In this document: positions 1 through 13,197 of the stretch, piece by piece
How the letters are laid out: every line of letters starts with the position of its first letter
How positions within the stretch are numbered: the first letter of the stretch is position 1
Source: Seriola aureovittata
Taxonomy: Eukaryota > Chordata > Actinopteri > Carangiformes > Carangidae
Length of the DNA: 64,000 nt
Reading direction: 5' to 3'
Assembly: GCF_021018895.1 (NCBI RefSeq)
Contig: NC_079372.1
Coordinates: 15,280,318 to 15,344,317, forward strand
Notes under the pieces: generated by a model
The model's database searches: none
Told to the model about the DNA's origin: nothing
Seen by the model: the letters and a program-made list of their open reading frames with translations, nothing else
Program-made: the position numbers and the translations under genes

Positions 1-726
1 AGTATTAAACATTGGCTGCCTGAACTGGTGTGGCCTCAGGCATGTCCAGAACATCTGTAATAGGCTTGCAGGGGCATCTGTTGTGTGTAGAATCTAAGCC
101 CAGTCTAATTGTAGACAATCTGACCTTTGACCTATGAAGTCGATGTACTATCTTGAACTGTATAACAGCATTCTGTTGACAAATGGAGGGAATTTGTGCT
201 CAATTTCAGTCATCAAATTTCCTGAAAAACAAGTTAAGCAAAGAGGGGAAAGAGGGTACTGGATTTCAACACAGTCCATTTGTCAATGTTTTCATTACTG
301 TGGGTGGATGTCAACAAACTGGATGCGACTACTATAGAGCAGATTTGTTTTTGGAGTACGGTGGAAGGATTTTGTGAGTTGAGCAAAAAGTAGACAAGAA
401 GAAGAAGGAGGAGGAGGAGAGAGCATAGTTATCCCGGACGCAGGAAAAACTGGCCGCAGGGTCACTGTGGGACTGAGGGACTCAGGGGCCTGTAGATCTC
501 ATTGGTTTTCATTCATTCAGCAGCAAGTATTTGCTCTGCTTTTGTGCCTTTGTCATTAGGTCTGCTCAAACACACACAGATACACCCCTCCCCTGGTTTC
601 CCGCTCCCTCTCTCTCTCTGCTGGAATGGGTATTGTGTTCATGATCGATGTGCCTCATTCCAGTGACGTGGTAGCCTGGCTAATTCTCATTAAAAATGGA
701 TAGGGTGTAGGGGAGCCGCCACTATA

Positions 727-734
727 TGTGTGTT

Positions 735-801
<67 letters not shown>
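727..801 (+). repeat. (GT)n microsatellite
   Basis: GT dinucleotide tract with two TTG interruptions near its start, ending in a short TA run. Confidence 0.95.
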
Positions 802-802
<1 letters not shown>

Positions 803-1593
803 CATGTTGAAAAGGAGGTGTAGGTGGCAGGAAGTCCCAGAGGTGCCAGCTGTTTACTTTGTGCTGCTGCTGAAGGTTGGAAGGAGTAGTGGTAATTGTG
901 GTGGTGGTGGTGGATGTGGGGGTGTTCCTGAGGTCAGTGCCAGGCCTGTTGCCCTGGCAACAGCTTGCAAAATACAGCTTCCTGTGCATTACTGGTGACG
1001 GTGGGATTTTTCTCTTTCTGCTGCTTTCCCTCTCGCTCAGCATGGCGAGGCACATCTGGCACCACAGACACTAGGTCTCATCACAGCACAGAGCAATGGG
1101 CCGTTTCCACTCTGCTCTGTCTTCCTTTATCCCTTTTTTTCCCTCCAATCTTTCTTTTCTGTCTTCTCTTCCTACTCTGCCCCCATCCATCACAGAGGTG
1201 AAGCGAGTTTGGCTGGGTCTCAGGGCGGGAGGAGCTGAAATGGAGCTACCATTTAATTTCGGCCACGGAGATGCAGGACCAGATGAAAGCATTCCCGCTG
1301 TTCTCTAATGCACATACATTGTCAGTATCTCTTGGGTGCCAGAGCCAAACGCCTCTGCCCTCTGTTATGCTCCTCTCTGTTCAAAATGATATTAAAAATG
1401 AAGAGCAGACTGTTTTAACAGGTGGTCGGAAAATAAAAGTGGAAAATATGTGCGATGGAAATTTTATCCTCTGGCCTTTTTTCTTTAAATGCTAGGAAGG
1501 CATCAACACGTTCATTATGCAATGTACAGTACTGTCACCTGTCTGCTTTTTATTTTCTTGAGAAACAACTGCAACAAAACGAAGCTAAATTAA

Positions 1594-1925
1594 AGGTCAC
1601 ATATTTAACACTAGAGTTCTGAGCCTCTCTTCTGATTGGCTGAAAATATAGCAGATTTCAGGTAAACACTCCAAAGAAACTAAATCCTTCAAGCCTGGAT
1701 GGTGGGTGCGGGTGGGCTGGGCTTGGGGCATGACTGCTTTGTTGTGACATCACAAAATTACAGAAGTCCCGACGGCTCATTTAAAAGCTCAGTTTCTGAA
1801 TACAGGCTGTGTGCATTTCTGTGTGGACTGAGTGCTTTGATACTTTCACAGTATAAATTTAGAACCTGGACCTGCTTTATGGTCAAACAACACATGGAAA
1901 TCTCAGTTTATACATAATGGGACCT
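1594..1925 (+). mobile_element. TTAA-flanked inverted-repeat MITE, copy A (internally deleted)
   Basis: The left end AGGTCACATATTT and right end ATAATGGGACCT are near-inverted copies. Both are flanked directly by TTAA (1590-1593 and 1926-1929), the duplication expected of piggyBac-type insertion. The internal sequence matches three other copies in this window, for example TATAGCAGATTTCAGGTAAA and TGTGACATCACAAA. Copy A lacks about 200 bp next to the left end that copies B and D keep. No coding capacity is seen. Confidence 0.75.
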
Positions 1926-2802
1926 TTAATTATTCATAGAAGTTACACAATGAAAGAAATGGGAGCAAAAGATGCCAGGTTTAGAAGACTTAATTACCCA
2001 CAAATGCGTTAGGTCGCAGCTGTTCTTTAATTCTGTGATTTACTTTAGGTTGATAAGAATGTTTGTATTTGTGCATAAAAGCCTGTTGATGTATTAAGGC
2101 AGAGCACTAACACTAGAGACCAAATCTCTAGCTATAGGTTTCAGTAACAGACACGACACCGCTGCATTAGTGAAAGCTTGGCAATAATAATAATAATGGA
2201 AGCTGAAGCCTATTCAGCATGAGCCTTTGAAAGCGAGGAAGCTGTTGTTTTAACCCTCGGCTGTCAGTCAGTCACCCAGGTTGCTGCAGTATGCGGCTCC
2301 ACTGTAGCCTCTCCGGTTGAATAACCCCCTGCTAAGGTCATCTTAAGCTGGAATTTTATTAGCATTCATTTGCCAGAGCGTGGTGCTTCTCAGTGACAAT
2401 GCTGAGTCTACCTCGGGTCAGCTGTGGCTGTGAACGTGTTCTTGGGAAACAGAGAGAGGGAGAGGAAGAGCGCAGAGAAAGTTGGAGGCGATATCAGAGC
2501 ACACGCAGCGCGTCTTTGTCTACCCTGAAAACACAGGAACAACAATCTGGACATCCGTTATGGCGCCGTGCATGTGTGCGTACAAACACACACCCACGCG
2601 CGCACATACACACACGCACATGCACACACAGTAGGAGAAGGGGCTTCATTGTGCTGCCCTGCTGTGTTGAGTGACTGTAGCGTGTGCTGGGCAACAGCTG
2701 CTGTGACCCCCCTCCCACCCCACCCCACACCCCTCCCACTCCCCAACACTGTCCCTCCTCATCTCCACTACTGGCCCATGTTGGTCCACACATCAATACA
2801 GT

Positions 2803-2849
2803 CACACACACACACACACACACACATACACACACACACACACACACAC
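2803..2849 (+). repeat. (CA)n microsatellite
   Basis: CA dinucleotide tract with one TA interruption. A more degenerate CA/CG-rich patch lies at about 2585-2630. Confidence 0.95.
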
Positions 2850-3397
2850 GCAGTACATACAGTGCACATAAGCACACTTTCTCTCTTATTCTGCACCTTT
2901 TCAGTCCTCAGGTTTTTGTTTTCCTGTTTACCTCACTCTTCTTCTTCCATATTACCCCCTGCCTTACCTTTTTTTTTTGGTGTTTCAGTCTATATCACCT
3001 GACAGCAGTCTGTGTATGTCTGTCTTTAGACACCGCTCCATAAGGGACACCCACTCCTCCCTGACTTTCCCCCCACCCGCTGACAGCTGTCTCCACACTG
3101 TAACCCTTTCATGGCGCTGGGCCTCTGTGAAAGTTATACTCTAAAGTTTCACCAGCCTCCACAAGCACATGTTTTGTGAAGGATCTGAAGGCTTTTTTTT
3201 TGTTTTCCTTTTTTTTTTTTTGGGGGGGGGGGTTCAGAGACTTTGACATACATACGCAGACTTGAGAGTTGCTGCTTCCTCAGCCAAGTCTCGTTCCTGG
3301 TGGGCTTGTTTGTCATCGGTTGTGGCTTCTGCTGCTGATGTGACCCCGTCTGCAGCTCATTACAGCATGCCACCTGTTTGTCCCGAAGCTAGGCAAG

Positions 3398-3428
<31 letters not shown>

Positions 3429-4431
3429 ATGAGTAGAGTTTGTTGAGGTGACAGGGGGTTAATCTAACAGGAGTGTCCATGGCAGAGCTGCCACACAGTG
3501 CAGGGACTATCAACGTCCCACCGTGTCAATGGCTCTCTTTGTCCCCTGGGCCCATCTTTCTGTTGCCGCAGGGTTTAGGACCAGGCAGACAGGTGGAGGG
3601 TTATTGAGCTTTTGAGTAGCCAAAGACAAAACAAAGAAAAAATATATAGGCTGAAACGCAACAGCTGACAGGTTTTCCCACTACAGCTTTTCATAGGCCA
3701 CGCAATAGCAGGCACATGTTACAAATTGTGCTGTCAGCTGTTTTTTTTCTGTTTTTCTTTTGTTTTTTGTTTTTTTTTTAAATATTTGATGCATTGTAAT
3801 AAAGAAAAGCCACTGATGGACACCCAGCTGTTATCTCTTCCTGTCTGACAGTTAATTCCAGCCCCGTGGTGCTAACGGCAATTAATATCACCCAGTTGTG
3901 GGTGATTTGCACAGGGTTCGAAAAACACTTAAAAGGTGTTATTTGCACCCTTCATTCACTCCCCCACATTTTGCAGGGGAGCCACTTATTAGGCATTGAT
4001 CTGAGCCTGAGGTTTGAAGCCGAACGGGGAACACACTGTCAGAGTCTGCTGTCATTATACAACAAGGCAATTGCCAGGAAATTGAAAGACAGACAGGACT
4101 GAAAATGAATCCATGTCAGACTCTTGAGATTCACTTTTTTTTTTTTTTCCCCAGCCTACGCTTTTCATGCGCCTCTGTTCGTCTGCTGCGCGGCGATGAT
4201 GTTTGCGCTACATTTTGTGTCAGTGTGTGTACGTTTACTCCCACTGACACAGTGAGATGCAGGTGTGAGCGGAGGCCGCCCCGTGGGACGCTTAAAGAAA
4301 CACAAACATACACACACATGCACGAATGCACGCTGACCTCCTGATCGCACAGACACAAACAGACTGAGGGCCATGTGGCTGAGCAGAACCTTGCCTGGCA
4401 GACAGACAGACACGGACAGAGACACAGCTAG

Positions 4432-4434
<3 letters not shown>

Positions 4435-4473
<39 letters not shown>

Positions 4474-4482
4474 ACACACACA
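4435..4482 (+). repeat. (CA)n microsatellite
   Basis: CA dinucleotide tract with one TA interruption. A smaller CA tract lies at 3399-3422. Confidence 0.95.
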
Positions 4483-5638
4483 GTCTCTTATACATATACA
4501 AGCTGACAGAAGTGCACTTTATGTAGCAGCTGATCCCAGGCCCAGCAGACTCAGTAGTTGTCCAGGAGGAAATGTGTTTGTGTGTGTGTTTTAAATCTTG
4601 TGCTTTGCTGGTGTGTTGTGTCCACACATGTAAATTCTTCACCCTGTGTACGTTTTAATGCGAATCGCATAAGCACATAAGCACAAGGGTGTTTGCTCTT
4701 TATTCAAATGACTGTAGTTTCGACCGGCCCTGTGTGGATTAGTGTGGATTCGTGGGTGTGGAGTGTGTTTGCTTTGCATTGGAAGTGCTTATTCAAATTC
4801 TTCGCTGTTGACACTTTCAACATGTTTTGCTCTCCATTCATTCACATTTTTAAAAACAACTTACACTTATGATCTATAACTTTCGGGTTTCGCAATCATG
4901 CCTCAGATATCTATTTAACTTTTTTAAAACTTTGATAAATTATGGATTAGTGACGTTGATCTTTACGTGAGCTTGGGGGAAAAAAGGTGACACAGAGAGT
5001 TACGCCTAATTTTTTATAGTTCCTACTTCAGCTACCCTTTTGGAATAAAGTTGAAACTGATCAAAAAACTGCCCTGTCATTCTTTATACTGACTTTCCTA
5101 CCTGACTCATTTCTCACTTTTGCAATGAAGCTGGACTTTGCACATGCTTCTGAGAAAAACAGCTGTCACTACTCCTCCGTGTACAGGTGTGTTTGTACAG
5201 GCTCTACCTTGGTGAACAGATGCCCTGCTACAACAGACAAAAGCCCATTGATGGCAGAGAAACTGCTCTTACTGGCCAACTGATCCCAGCTGCTCACTAC
5301 TGTTTCTTTGGCTTAAGATGAAGGCAACAGTTGCCTGTGCAGTTGACATCTCACACGTCAACATACAGGGGGTAGTATAGTTGCACCCAAACAGTATGAG
5401 GCACATCGTTCTGTCCATCAGGTCAACGATTTCATAACATAGAGGCATCGTATCTAAATTCGTTGATTTTCTTTAATATATTTAATACTTGATCAATCAC
5501 CTGTTGCTGTGTGACTGAGTGAGCTTGCCTCTAGTGCACTACACACAAACACATACATACCCAGAGGCTTCATGTTATGCGTCTTGTGATGTTTGTCAGG
5601 CTACGCTGTGACCCTGACCCTTGTTAATGTGCTTCTAG

Positions 5639-5739
5639 GTCACCCAAGTTCCCATCGAGTCATGCGAGCAGTACGGGACCTGCGGAGAGTGTCTGAGCTC
5701 TGGGGACCCACACTGCGGCTGGTGTGTCCTGCATAACAT
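5639..5739 (+). CDS. plxna2: plxna2 window exon 1: first part of PSI1 domain
   Basis: This exon encodes 33 codons plus 2 nt, from [20 protein letters not shown] to the GWCVLHN segment. It is the first half of the first PSI (plexin-semaphorin-integrin) cysteine-knot domain, which follows the sema propeller and holds it on the ectodomain stalk. Five of the eight PSI cysteines are visible in the C-x5-C-x2-C-x7-C-x2-C pattern with the typical DPHCGWC motif. The acceptor is CTTCTAG and the donor GTGAGT at 5740. Read without splicing, the frame would hit ATG-TGA at the donor. With splicing the last codon becomes ATC (Ile), matching the HxICS/HNMCS pattern of plexins A. Entry is phase 0 and exit leaves two bases. 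Confidence 0.96.
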
Positions 5740-6182
5740 GTGAGTATCCCTCATCCCTCATCATCATCCAGCCACTTTACAGATATTTTACAGACAGATT
5801 TTTATCAGACAAATGATAAAAATCTAAAAAATTATCCCTCAATTTCACCTCACAAAGGCAGACAGGGCTTTTATTTTTTCCTAATGTTTATCTCAAAGCT
5901 TTAATACGAGTTTGAAGAGAGGAGACAGTGTCTGACTGTAAATGGATGGTATTACCTCAGAGGTGCAGAGCTGGTTCAAAGCTACTTGCTGCAGTCATAG
6001 CGACGGCTGCCCTGCTCCTCTGACACGGCTGATCTTAACAGGAAATGAGACCGTAGGACTTAGTGGGATCTGAAAGGACAGACAAGAGCAGACCTAAGAG
6101 ACTCATTATTTAACCAGCAGTCCTAAAATAAAAGTGTCTTACATGCTTTGGCATTTATGTGTTTAATGAATATGGTCTAAAA

Positions 6183-6481
6183 CAGTGGTTCTAGTACTTT
6201 TTTAAATCAAGGACCCCTATACTGACACAAATTAGACCATGGACTCTCATTTGATAAGATTTTCGTCCAAGGGTTCCCCCATCTGATAAGATTTTGGCTT
6301 TTAGATGTTTTATTACACAACGTGTTTGAAACACATGGCCAAAATAGTCATACGCTCCACCATTGTGTTACTAATGGATTGAATTGTAGTGAAAATAAAT
6401 GATTCCCCCTTTTGCTGGAGACCCCCAGGAACCCTCTCAGGGACCCCTGGAGGTCCCCGGACCCCACTTTGAGAACCACTG
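6183..6481. mobile_element. Short nonautonomous hAT-like element (299 bp)
   Basis: The element starts with CAGTGGTTCT and ends with the inverted copy AGAACCACTG. The flanking octamers GTCTAAAA (6175-6182) and GTCTAATG (6482-6489) match at 6 of 8 positions. That fits the 8-bp target-site duplication of hAT transposons, whose ends often begin CAGTGGTTCTCAA. The inside has no open frame of useful length and contains GGACCCC/AGGTCCCC repeats near the right end, so this is a MITE-like, transposase-less copy. Superfamily assignment is inferred from ends and duplication length. Confidence 0.8.
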
Positions 6482-9175
6482 GTCTAATGATTTAATTCTT
6501 GTGTGTGTTCTGAGCAAGGTAGGGGATATTTACATCCTACTGTAACAACAGCAGCCATAAGAATAAGCATAGAAGCCATGAGTGACACCTGCTGGAGAGG
6601 AATAGTTACTGCAGCAGAACTAACAGCAACTATGGACAGTATGAAAAAAAACAGACAGAAAAATATGAAAGTGCTTGAAAAAATATGTATATTTATTATA
6701 TATTTGAGTATGAGTTATTCATCGCTGAATTCATCTGTAAATGGAACTGAAGTGACGGTAGTTCAGTGAAATGTTGGCGAGGGTATACTGGGGACAGAGG
6801 ATGAATACAACAATGCTAAAACATTCTGATCCGTCTCCATCTCTCAATCTTTTGTTTCTCAAGCACACACACATATTCTCTCATCGGTCGCAGCTTTTTC
6901 TTGGCTGCTACGTCTTGAATTCCCCACTTACGTCCCCCTCTTTAAATGCAGACCCTCGCTTTAAAGGTATAGCTGAATATTTGTGTGTATCAGAGCACTG
7001 CCGCAATCATCATTATCATGATGGCGGCCCCTGCAAAGTGCACTTAAAGTAATTTACATCACTCCAAAGCTGGGACAGGACAAATAATTGCCTAGCGACA
7101 AGGTAATTCAACATGCGCCCGAGGAGGTGCGGGAGGGGCCGGCTAAAGCTCTGTGTTCTCTGCAGTCTGCGTGCCTTCACACAGGGATCATTTACCACAA
7201 CATTAGCCTGCGTGCTAGGCTGTTAATCATACGCTTTTGTGTAGGTGTGGTAGGGAATGGAATAATGAACGTTGCAAGGAATTCCAATCCATAGCATGTA
7301 AGAGGCCTGATGCTAAAAGGTGAATGGGTCTTGAAAGTTGTTATGGCGAAAAGCAGCTGTGAGGAGGAAACAGCTGTTTTGGTGTCTAAATGCCTGCGTC
7401 TGAAAGTGGGTATGTCTGTGTGCGTGTGTGTGTGTGTCAGTGTGTGCGCGTGGGTTCAATTTTTGTGTACATGCACAAACATTTGTGTGAACCGCTGTAC
7501 TGTTGTGTGGGGAGAAAAGGTCAGCACCCCGATTCACGTCAGATCAGCCATCTGTTCTCCCAACACCGCAGACCGCTCGTGCCACCTGTCCCTAGTCCTA
7601 ATCCCCCCTTTCTCTGTCTTAACCCTGCGATGAGTGTGGCAGGACCCCTGTCAGCTCTGGCTGAGTTACTACTGGACTGATAGTTATCTCCTCTTGCTGC
7701 TACTCCTGTAAAATGCTGTAGACTAGTTTGTGGCTAATAAACACAGTGGATATGCCAGAATTAAAATTTTTTAAAAAAACAAACATTTGGCTGAGGTGGA
7801 AAAGTTGGCGTATCGAAAAGAAAGGACTGTCAGAAAGTGATTTTTTTGTAATACACCTTCACATCGCAGAGCCTGATTGAGCTTCTTCTACTGTAGACAA
7901 AGCAGTCATGCCATGCTGCCACTCATGCTGCCACTCACAATAACATTTTCCATCAGAAAAATTGCCCAAAATAATGCATAAAACCTTCAATATCTCTTGT
8001 TCAAAACCAGACAGTGACCTATTTTGCATGTCCTCCCCCTAAAAATAGACAAACTCATTCATTAAAAAAACCAAATGCCATCTTATTTGGGAAGCAGCAA
8101 TTGAATGTGAAGAATTACAGGTGCTCAATTAATTATGTAATCTCGTTAAATTGTCTTGAGCTGCTTACAAGATAGCTGATGGAAACATGCTCTTATTTAC
8201 CCACGAGTTCAGAAATGTGTTCAGGATTTTAATGGAAACATAATTTATGACACAGCAAAGTAAAATTAGATCGACTAATAACGGCTAATAAACCTGACGT
8301 GGGTTTAGTTATCATGGAGACAGCATGAGCGCACAATATAACCAAGAGTAGAAGGAAGTATCTGTCAAACACTGCTGGAGAAAAGCAGCTGCACCCTTCT
8401 GCTGAAGAGCTCACCCTCATCTCGCACACCCACCCAAAATGTAATTCCTTGCCAGCCGTGGTGCCAGCCGCAGCTGCGATCACCACTACTACCGCTTCCC
8501 TCTGCAACCCCTTTTCCCTCCATTTCCCCACTTCTCCATCATCCATCCCTAAGCCATTGTTGACTTTATAAAATTACCCCCCCCCCCCCCCCCCTCTTTC
8601 CCCATGTTTGTGTGCGCCTCCCTCACTCCTCTCACAGCAAAGCTAGCATCTAAGCTATGCCACTCATCTCCTCTCAGCCCGTCGCGGCTCACCACTGCGC
8701 CGTCTCCCATTTAGACGCTCTCCCCTCTGGAATCAGCTCCTCCACACTCCAGAGATGGTTGGCTTGCCACATATAAACACCCCTCACTTTGATCAACCCC
8801 TCCCCTCCTTTAGTATACAGCTGCCATCTACAATATCCATCTTCTTTTAATTTTTTTTTTCTCGTACAAATGTTGTGCCCCCCCCCCCCCCTTTTTTTTT
8901 CTTTATGTTTGTGCGTGTATGCTCACTGAAGTGCAGCTCCCTAAGGTGGCTAATTAGCAACATAGAGGGGCATTAGCTTGCCTTGCGATGATGAGGAGAA
9001 GGAGAGAATGTGAGACAGGCAGTGAGGTGGTGAGCTGGCCAGGAGTAGCATCTCTTGTCTCCCCTGTCTTTCCACTCTCTTTCTTCTTCCTCTGATTCAG
9101 TGTGTTGTGAGACTCTAAAGTCCTTTAATTACCAGCAGCTGCTAGGCAGCTACTGAATGCATGAAGAATGAGAAG

Positions 9176-9262
9176 AGGGGGAGAAAAAAAGATAGAGAGA
9201 GAGAGAGGGGATAAGAATGAGGGAAAGAGAATGAGAGAGAGAGAGGGAGAGAGAGAGAGTGT
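9176..9262 (+). repeat. GA-rich simple repeat
   Basis: Imperfect (GA)n purine tract about 160 nt upstream of a complementary (CT)n tract in the same intron. Confidence 0.85.
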
Positions 9263-9418
9263 TTGATGCCGCACACACTCGTCGGCCCACAAAACCGAGC
9301 AGCATTTTGATTGCAGCTCAAAGGGAGCTCATCATCTCGAGCGCTCTTCAGTCGCAGTCCTGTGAATGGGTCGTTCAGCTTTCGTCTGACCACAATCCAA
9401 AAACATGGTGTTATGGTG

Positions 9419-9442
9419 ATGCTTTCTCTCTCTCTCTCCCTC

Positions 9443-9510
<68 letters not shown>

Positions 9511-9511
9511 T
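9419..9511 (+). repeat. (CT)n microsatellite
   Basis: Long, nearly pure CT dinucleotide tract with a few CCC and TTT interruptions at its 5' end. It is complementary to the GA tract at 9176-9262. Confidence 0.95.
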
Positions 9512-12161
9512 CTCTCCCCCGTAGCCTGCAACTCATCGTTGTTAGATTAGCTCTCTAATCATGCCCAAAAGAGGCTTTTCCATCTCAAAATGTCCCCACA
9601 TCGCTCTGTTCTCCCTCTATCCCCGCGGCTCGCTCCCACATTCCAGGAGAGTACTGGCGGTTTTGGTTGAGATTTGTCAGGATTAGTCACAAAGTCTGAC
9701 TTCTGTCCAAGAGTTGAGATTGGATGAGTGATCCGGTGCCAGGGTCAGCAGTTAACCAGCATAGCGACTTTCCTCTGAGCGGCGTTATTTATTATACCTT
9801 TTATAATTTCACTGAAGCAGCAAACGACGATGGCTCTTAGTTATGTAATATGTACACGAGAAATTCTGTTTAGCGTGTCGAAATCAGCGCTATAGTTTGT
9901 TGTGTGGATGACAGCTCAGGGCTACTGGTGTAGTAGGCCCAGGCAAAGAGAGTGAGTCAGCATTTCAGGGCTGCTCTGAGCAGAATAACATATCACTACT
10001 ACACTGTGATACTGTGTTGTATTGTACTGTCAGTCTCCATGTGGCTGAACTGCTCAGATCTGTTTCAGTAACAGCCCACATGGCAGCCTGACTGGCACTG
10101 CTGTCCACTGTTCGCAAATTGGTGTTACCAGCTTAAACGCTGTCAAATGATTTGTTCGGCATCCTGGTTTGAGCTCATGATATGGGCGCACTGTGTCGAC
10201 AGGAAGAGGCAGGTTCTGGGACACGGCCAGTTCTTTAACAGAGGAGTCTCATTTTGGAATGTGACCCAGGGTTTTAAGATGAAGGAGGTGGGAATTTAAG
10301 AAATGGTCATTTATGTTGCTTCTACTTGTCTCCAAAAATCCCAAAAAAGTCCTATTTTTAAGATTACAGCATGTTCCTTTAAACCATTCACATTCGACTC
10401 TGTGCTATGGATGATGTCGAACACCGACCATAAAATCTCCTCTAATGTACCAGTGGCAACAACAATTAGCCTAGCAATGAAAATGGCTGCTTCAGCCCAT
10501 TGTGGATGTCAGACTGTGTGTCTAATGGCCGACTCATCAGCCACAGCCACAGTTAGCAGTCAGAGGGAAGCTGCATCCATCTTCCCAATTGTGCCTAATG
10601 AGATATCGATCACGAACATGCAGGTCTATCAGTATTTCCATAGATTTCTCCAACATGGAGCTAGAACAGGTTGGCAACGTGATGGCTGAAATACTGCGCC
10701 AGTCTGTACAGTATGAATGAGCAGGTTCCATACATCTAAACCAACTAGTTTTAATAATGTGGCTGATCTAAAAGCTCTGTGGGTCTGCCTCTCTTGCTTG
10801 CTCATACATTTTCTTTTTGAAATGCCTCCATCCCTCCACTGCATGCTCTGTCTTTTTTTTCTTTTCTTTTCTTTTTTTTCTTTTGCTTTTTCTCTCTCTG
10901 CTCAGCCCACACAAGTAAAGCTATAGCTTGATGCAGAGCACCGAGGAATAGTCTCTTTGTAAAGCCTTTTTTCTCTCTCTTCATCTCCCCTCTCTCTCCC
11001 CCTACCCTCACCCAATAACTTTAACAGAGACTGACACACACTGGGGCTTTTTGCGTACAAAACTATATATGTTTGTGTTTTACTTTTTGTGTCTTTATGA
11101 GTTTACACTACAATAGTTTCTGGATCTTTAAGAAGATGAAGTGAATGTGTTGTGGCCATGCTGTGCATGTGTCCTGCAGGCGTCTGTCCTGCAGTGACAT
11201 TATCAGTCGCCACAGGAGGCGTACTATGAGTTGCACTGGGGGATTTGACCCCTGACATGAACTGTGGGTTTCAAACTGGGCCCTCACATGTCAGCCCAAG
11301 CCCACACAGCAACTTGAGGTGGTGTGGTGGTTTGAAATTGAAAACTTTGTGTTTTTTGGGGGTTTTTTTTATATTCCTCCTTCACTTCCCTTTGAACCTC
11401 CTGTGGTCTGCATTTAAATGGATATTCTCACAGTTTAGGGATGCAGCAGTAAGAAAACAAATGCCCTGAATCACTCAGTATGAGGATAAAACACTGAGGG
11501 GAGGAGGCAGTGTGTGCGTGCGTGTGTGCGTGCGTGTGTGTTTGTGTAGGCGCAGTACAGTCCTGCACATCACGGCTCACCTAATGATTTGTCTTTTCAT
11601 GTTGGGGAAACCAAACTCCCAGTGCAGTCAGTCATCATACATGTTTACATTAACATGTTTCTGTCGCAATGCAGAGTCCCCACACTGGGTTCCATTCAAC
11701 CAAATCAAATCATACCAGTGATTCTCGAACATAATGGCTTACCACTTAAGACTAGTAAAGCTTTGTTAAGAACCATCAAATATTCAATATACATCTAGTT
11801 CATCCTTTACCGTACCTACATCTTCCCACCCTACTCCTTTTCAACCCCCTCCCTCCCTGTCCCCCCTGCCGTGCCACAAAAGCATCTCCGCTCTGCCCTC
11901 ATTTTTTTTTTCTTTTTTCTTTTTGCTGTGCGGCGTTTTGTGGCCTGGCTCTGGTGAGGGAAGGAAGGTGATTTTTAAAATGGCTCCCTCTGTTCTCCCC
12001 TCCTGTTTTTAAACACGGTGCTCACAGCTAGAGCTGCAATCAGACAGGCCTTCACACTTTCACTGAAGTCGTAAGATGTGGTAAGGGAAGGGGAGGAGGG
12101 ATAGCAGAACAGAAATCTCTCCCTGTCGCCTGCCTCTCCTGCTCTGCTGTCAAGGCCAGCA

Positions 12162-12187
12162 TGTGTGTGTGTGTGTGTGTGTGTGTG
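12162..12187 (+). repeat. (GT)n microsatellite
   Basis: Short pure GT dinucleotide tract in intron 1. Confidence 0.9.
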
Positions 12188-13126
12188 AATGTGTGGTGGT
12201 TTAAGTGCAAGAGACCGTATGTTATTATGTATTTCTGTCTCTGTACATTCTTTTTTCTTTTTTTTTTTCTCCGGCCATGGTCCCTTGCATAGGTATGTAT
12301 CTGTGTGTGTCAGCGTGTATCCATGTCTGGGTGTCTGTCAAAGCTCGGCACAGCAGAGACAACAGTGTAATTGCCTGTCTAGGGCAATAGAAGAAGAAGC
12401 ACGCATTGGTGGAGGAGACCCAGAGGTCTTGCCTCTACAACCTTCATCCTCCCGCACCATAGAAAGTGCTTCTGCAGCCACACAACAGCACAAATTACAT
12501 TGTACATTACATATAGGTTACTGTATTAGATAACATCTACTGTCTCAGTTCATTTGCAGCTCAGAGCTGCATATTCAACAGCGTGGCCCACACAAACTGC
12601 CGCAGGAGAAAACAATATTCGCTCATTTGTTTTTTTGTTGTTTTTTTATTTTTATATGTGTGTGTGTGTTTTGTTTTTGTTTTCCCACTCACCTTCCATG
12701 AGATGTGACTGCCACTTACAATTGCACTCATACCTCGCAGTGGAGTTGTACATGACAAGAGAGGAGTAATGATGGAAGTGCAAGCAGCTATTTCAGCACC
12801 ATGGACAGGGCTTAGAGAGCATAACATCCAGGCTGACTGCCTGCAGCAGCCGCTGGAGGGAAAAACACCTACGAGCTGCTTATTACAGGAGACGGGCTGA
12901 AAGAGTCGCATGCATTTGTACTTTCTGTCTGTGCATATGCATGTAGACATGTATGTGTGTGTGTTTCCTCTTTTTTTTTTTTTTTTGTAAGCAAGTACAC
13001 ATCCAATTTGTGTGTCACTTCCTCTAACACCTAATTTCTCTGTGCGAGCCCCCCACCCCCTCAGGAATTTGAGTGATGGAACACAAAAGCATCGGTGGAG
13101 CTACTGAGTGACAGGCCATGGCGGGG

Positions 13127-13197
13127 CAGGAGGATAAGGGGAGGGGAGTTGGGGGGGTGGGGGGTGTCTACAGGGGAGGGGGGGGTCAGGAGGGGGA
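13127..13197 (+). repeat. G-rich, quadruplex-prone tract
   Basis: The plus strand has many runs of 4 to 8 G separated by 1-10 nt, so it has several ways to satisfy the G3+N1-7 quadruplex pattern. It lies in intron 1 and would be G-rich in the pre-mRNA. Confidence 0.7.

Larger units (their letters stand above)
1..5638 (+). other. plxna2: 3' part of the intron before window exon 1
   Basis: This stretch is noncoding and precedes the PSI1 exon. The polypyrimidine tract and CTTCTAG acceptor end at 5638. It contains GT/CA microsatellites (about 727-801, 2585-2630, 2803-2849, 3399-3422, 4435-4482), a poly-T/poly-G patch near 3190-3232 and one copy of a TTAA-flanked inverted-repeat element (1594-1925). 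I looked for the last sema-domain exon, which should end just before VTQVP, and did not find it, so it lies upstream of the window. Confidence 0.8.

Noticed and set aside
690..1055. Open frames across GT/CA microsatellites (also near 2494-3043, 4292-4642, 62783-63170)
   Set aside because: Dinucleotide repeats lack stop codons in several frames and so create artificial open frames of alternating Cys-Val or Thr-His.
1..5638. Search for the last sema-domain exon upstream of exon 1
   Set aside because: No sequence encoding the expected end of the sema propeller with a fitting donor was seen; it probably lies before the window.
5737..5743. ATG-TGA at the end of exon 1, read as a stop or a start
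   Set aside because: The GT of GTGAGT is the splice donor. Splicing to 16255 gives an Ile codon and continuous plexin sequence.
10303..10689. 128-codon plus-strand open frame in intron 1
   Set aside because: No recognisable motif or fitting splice phase, and it is intronic. It is within chance expectation for 64 kb.
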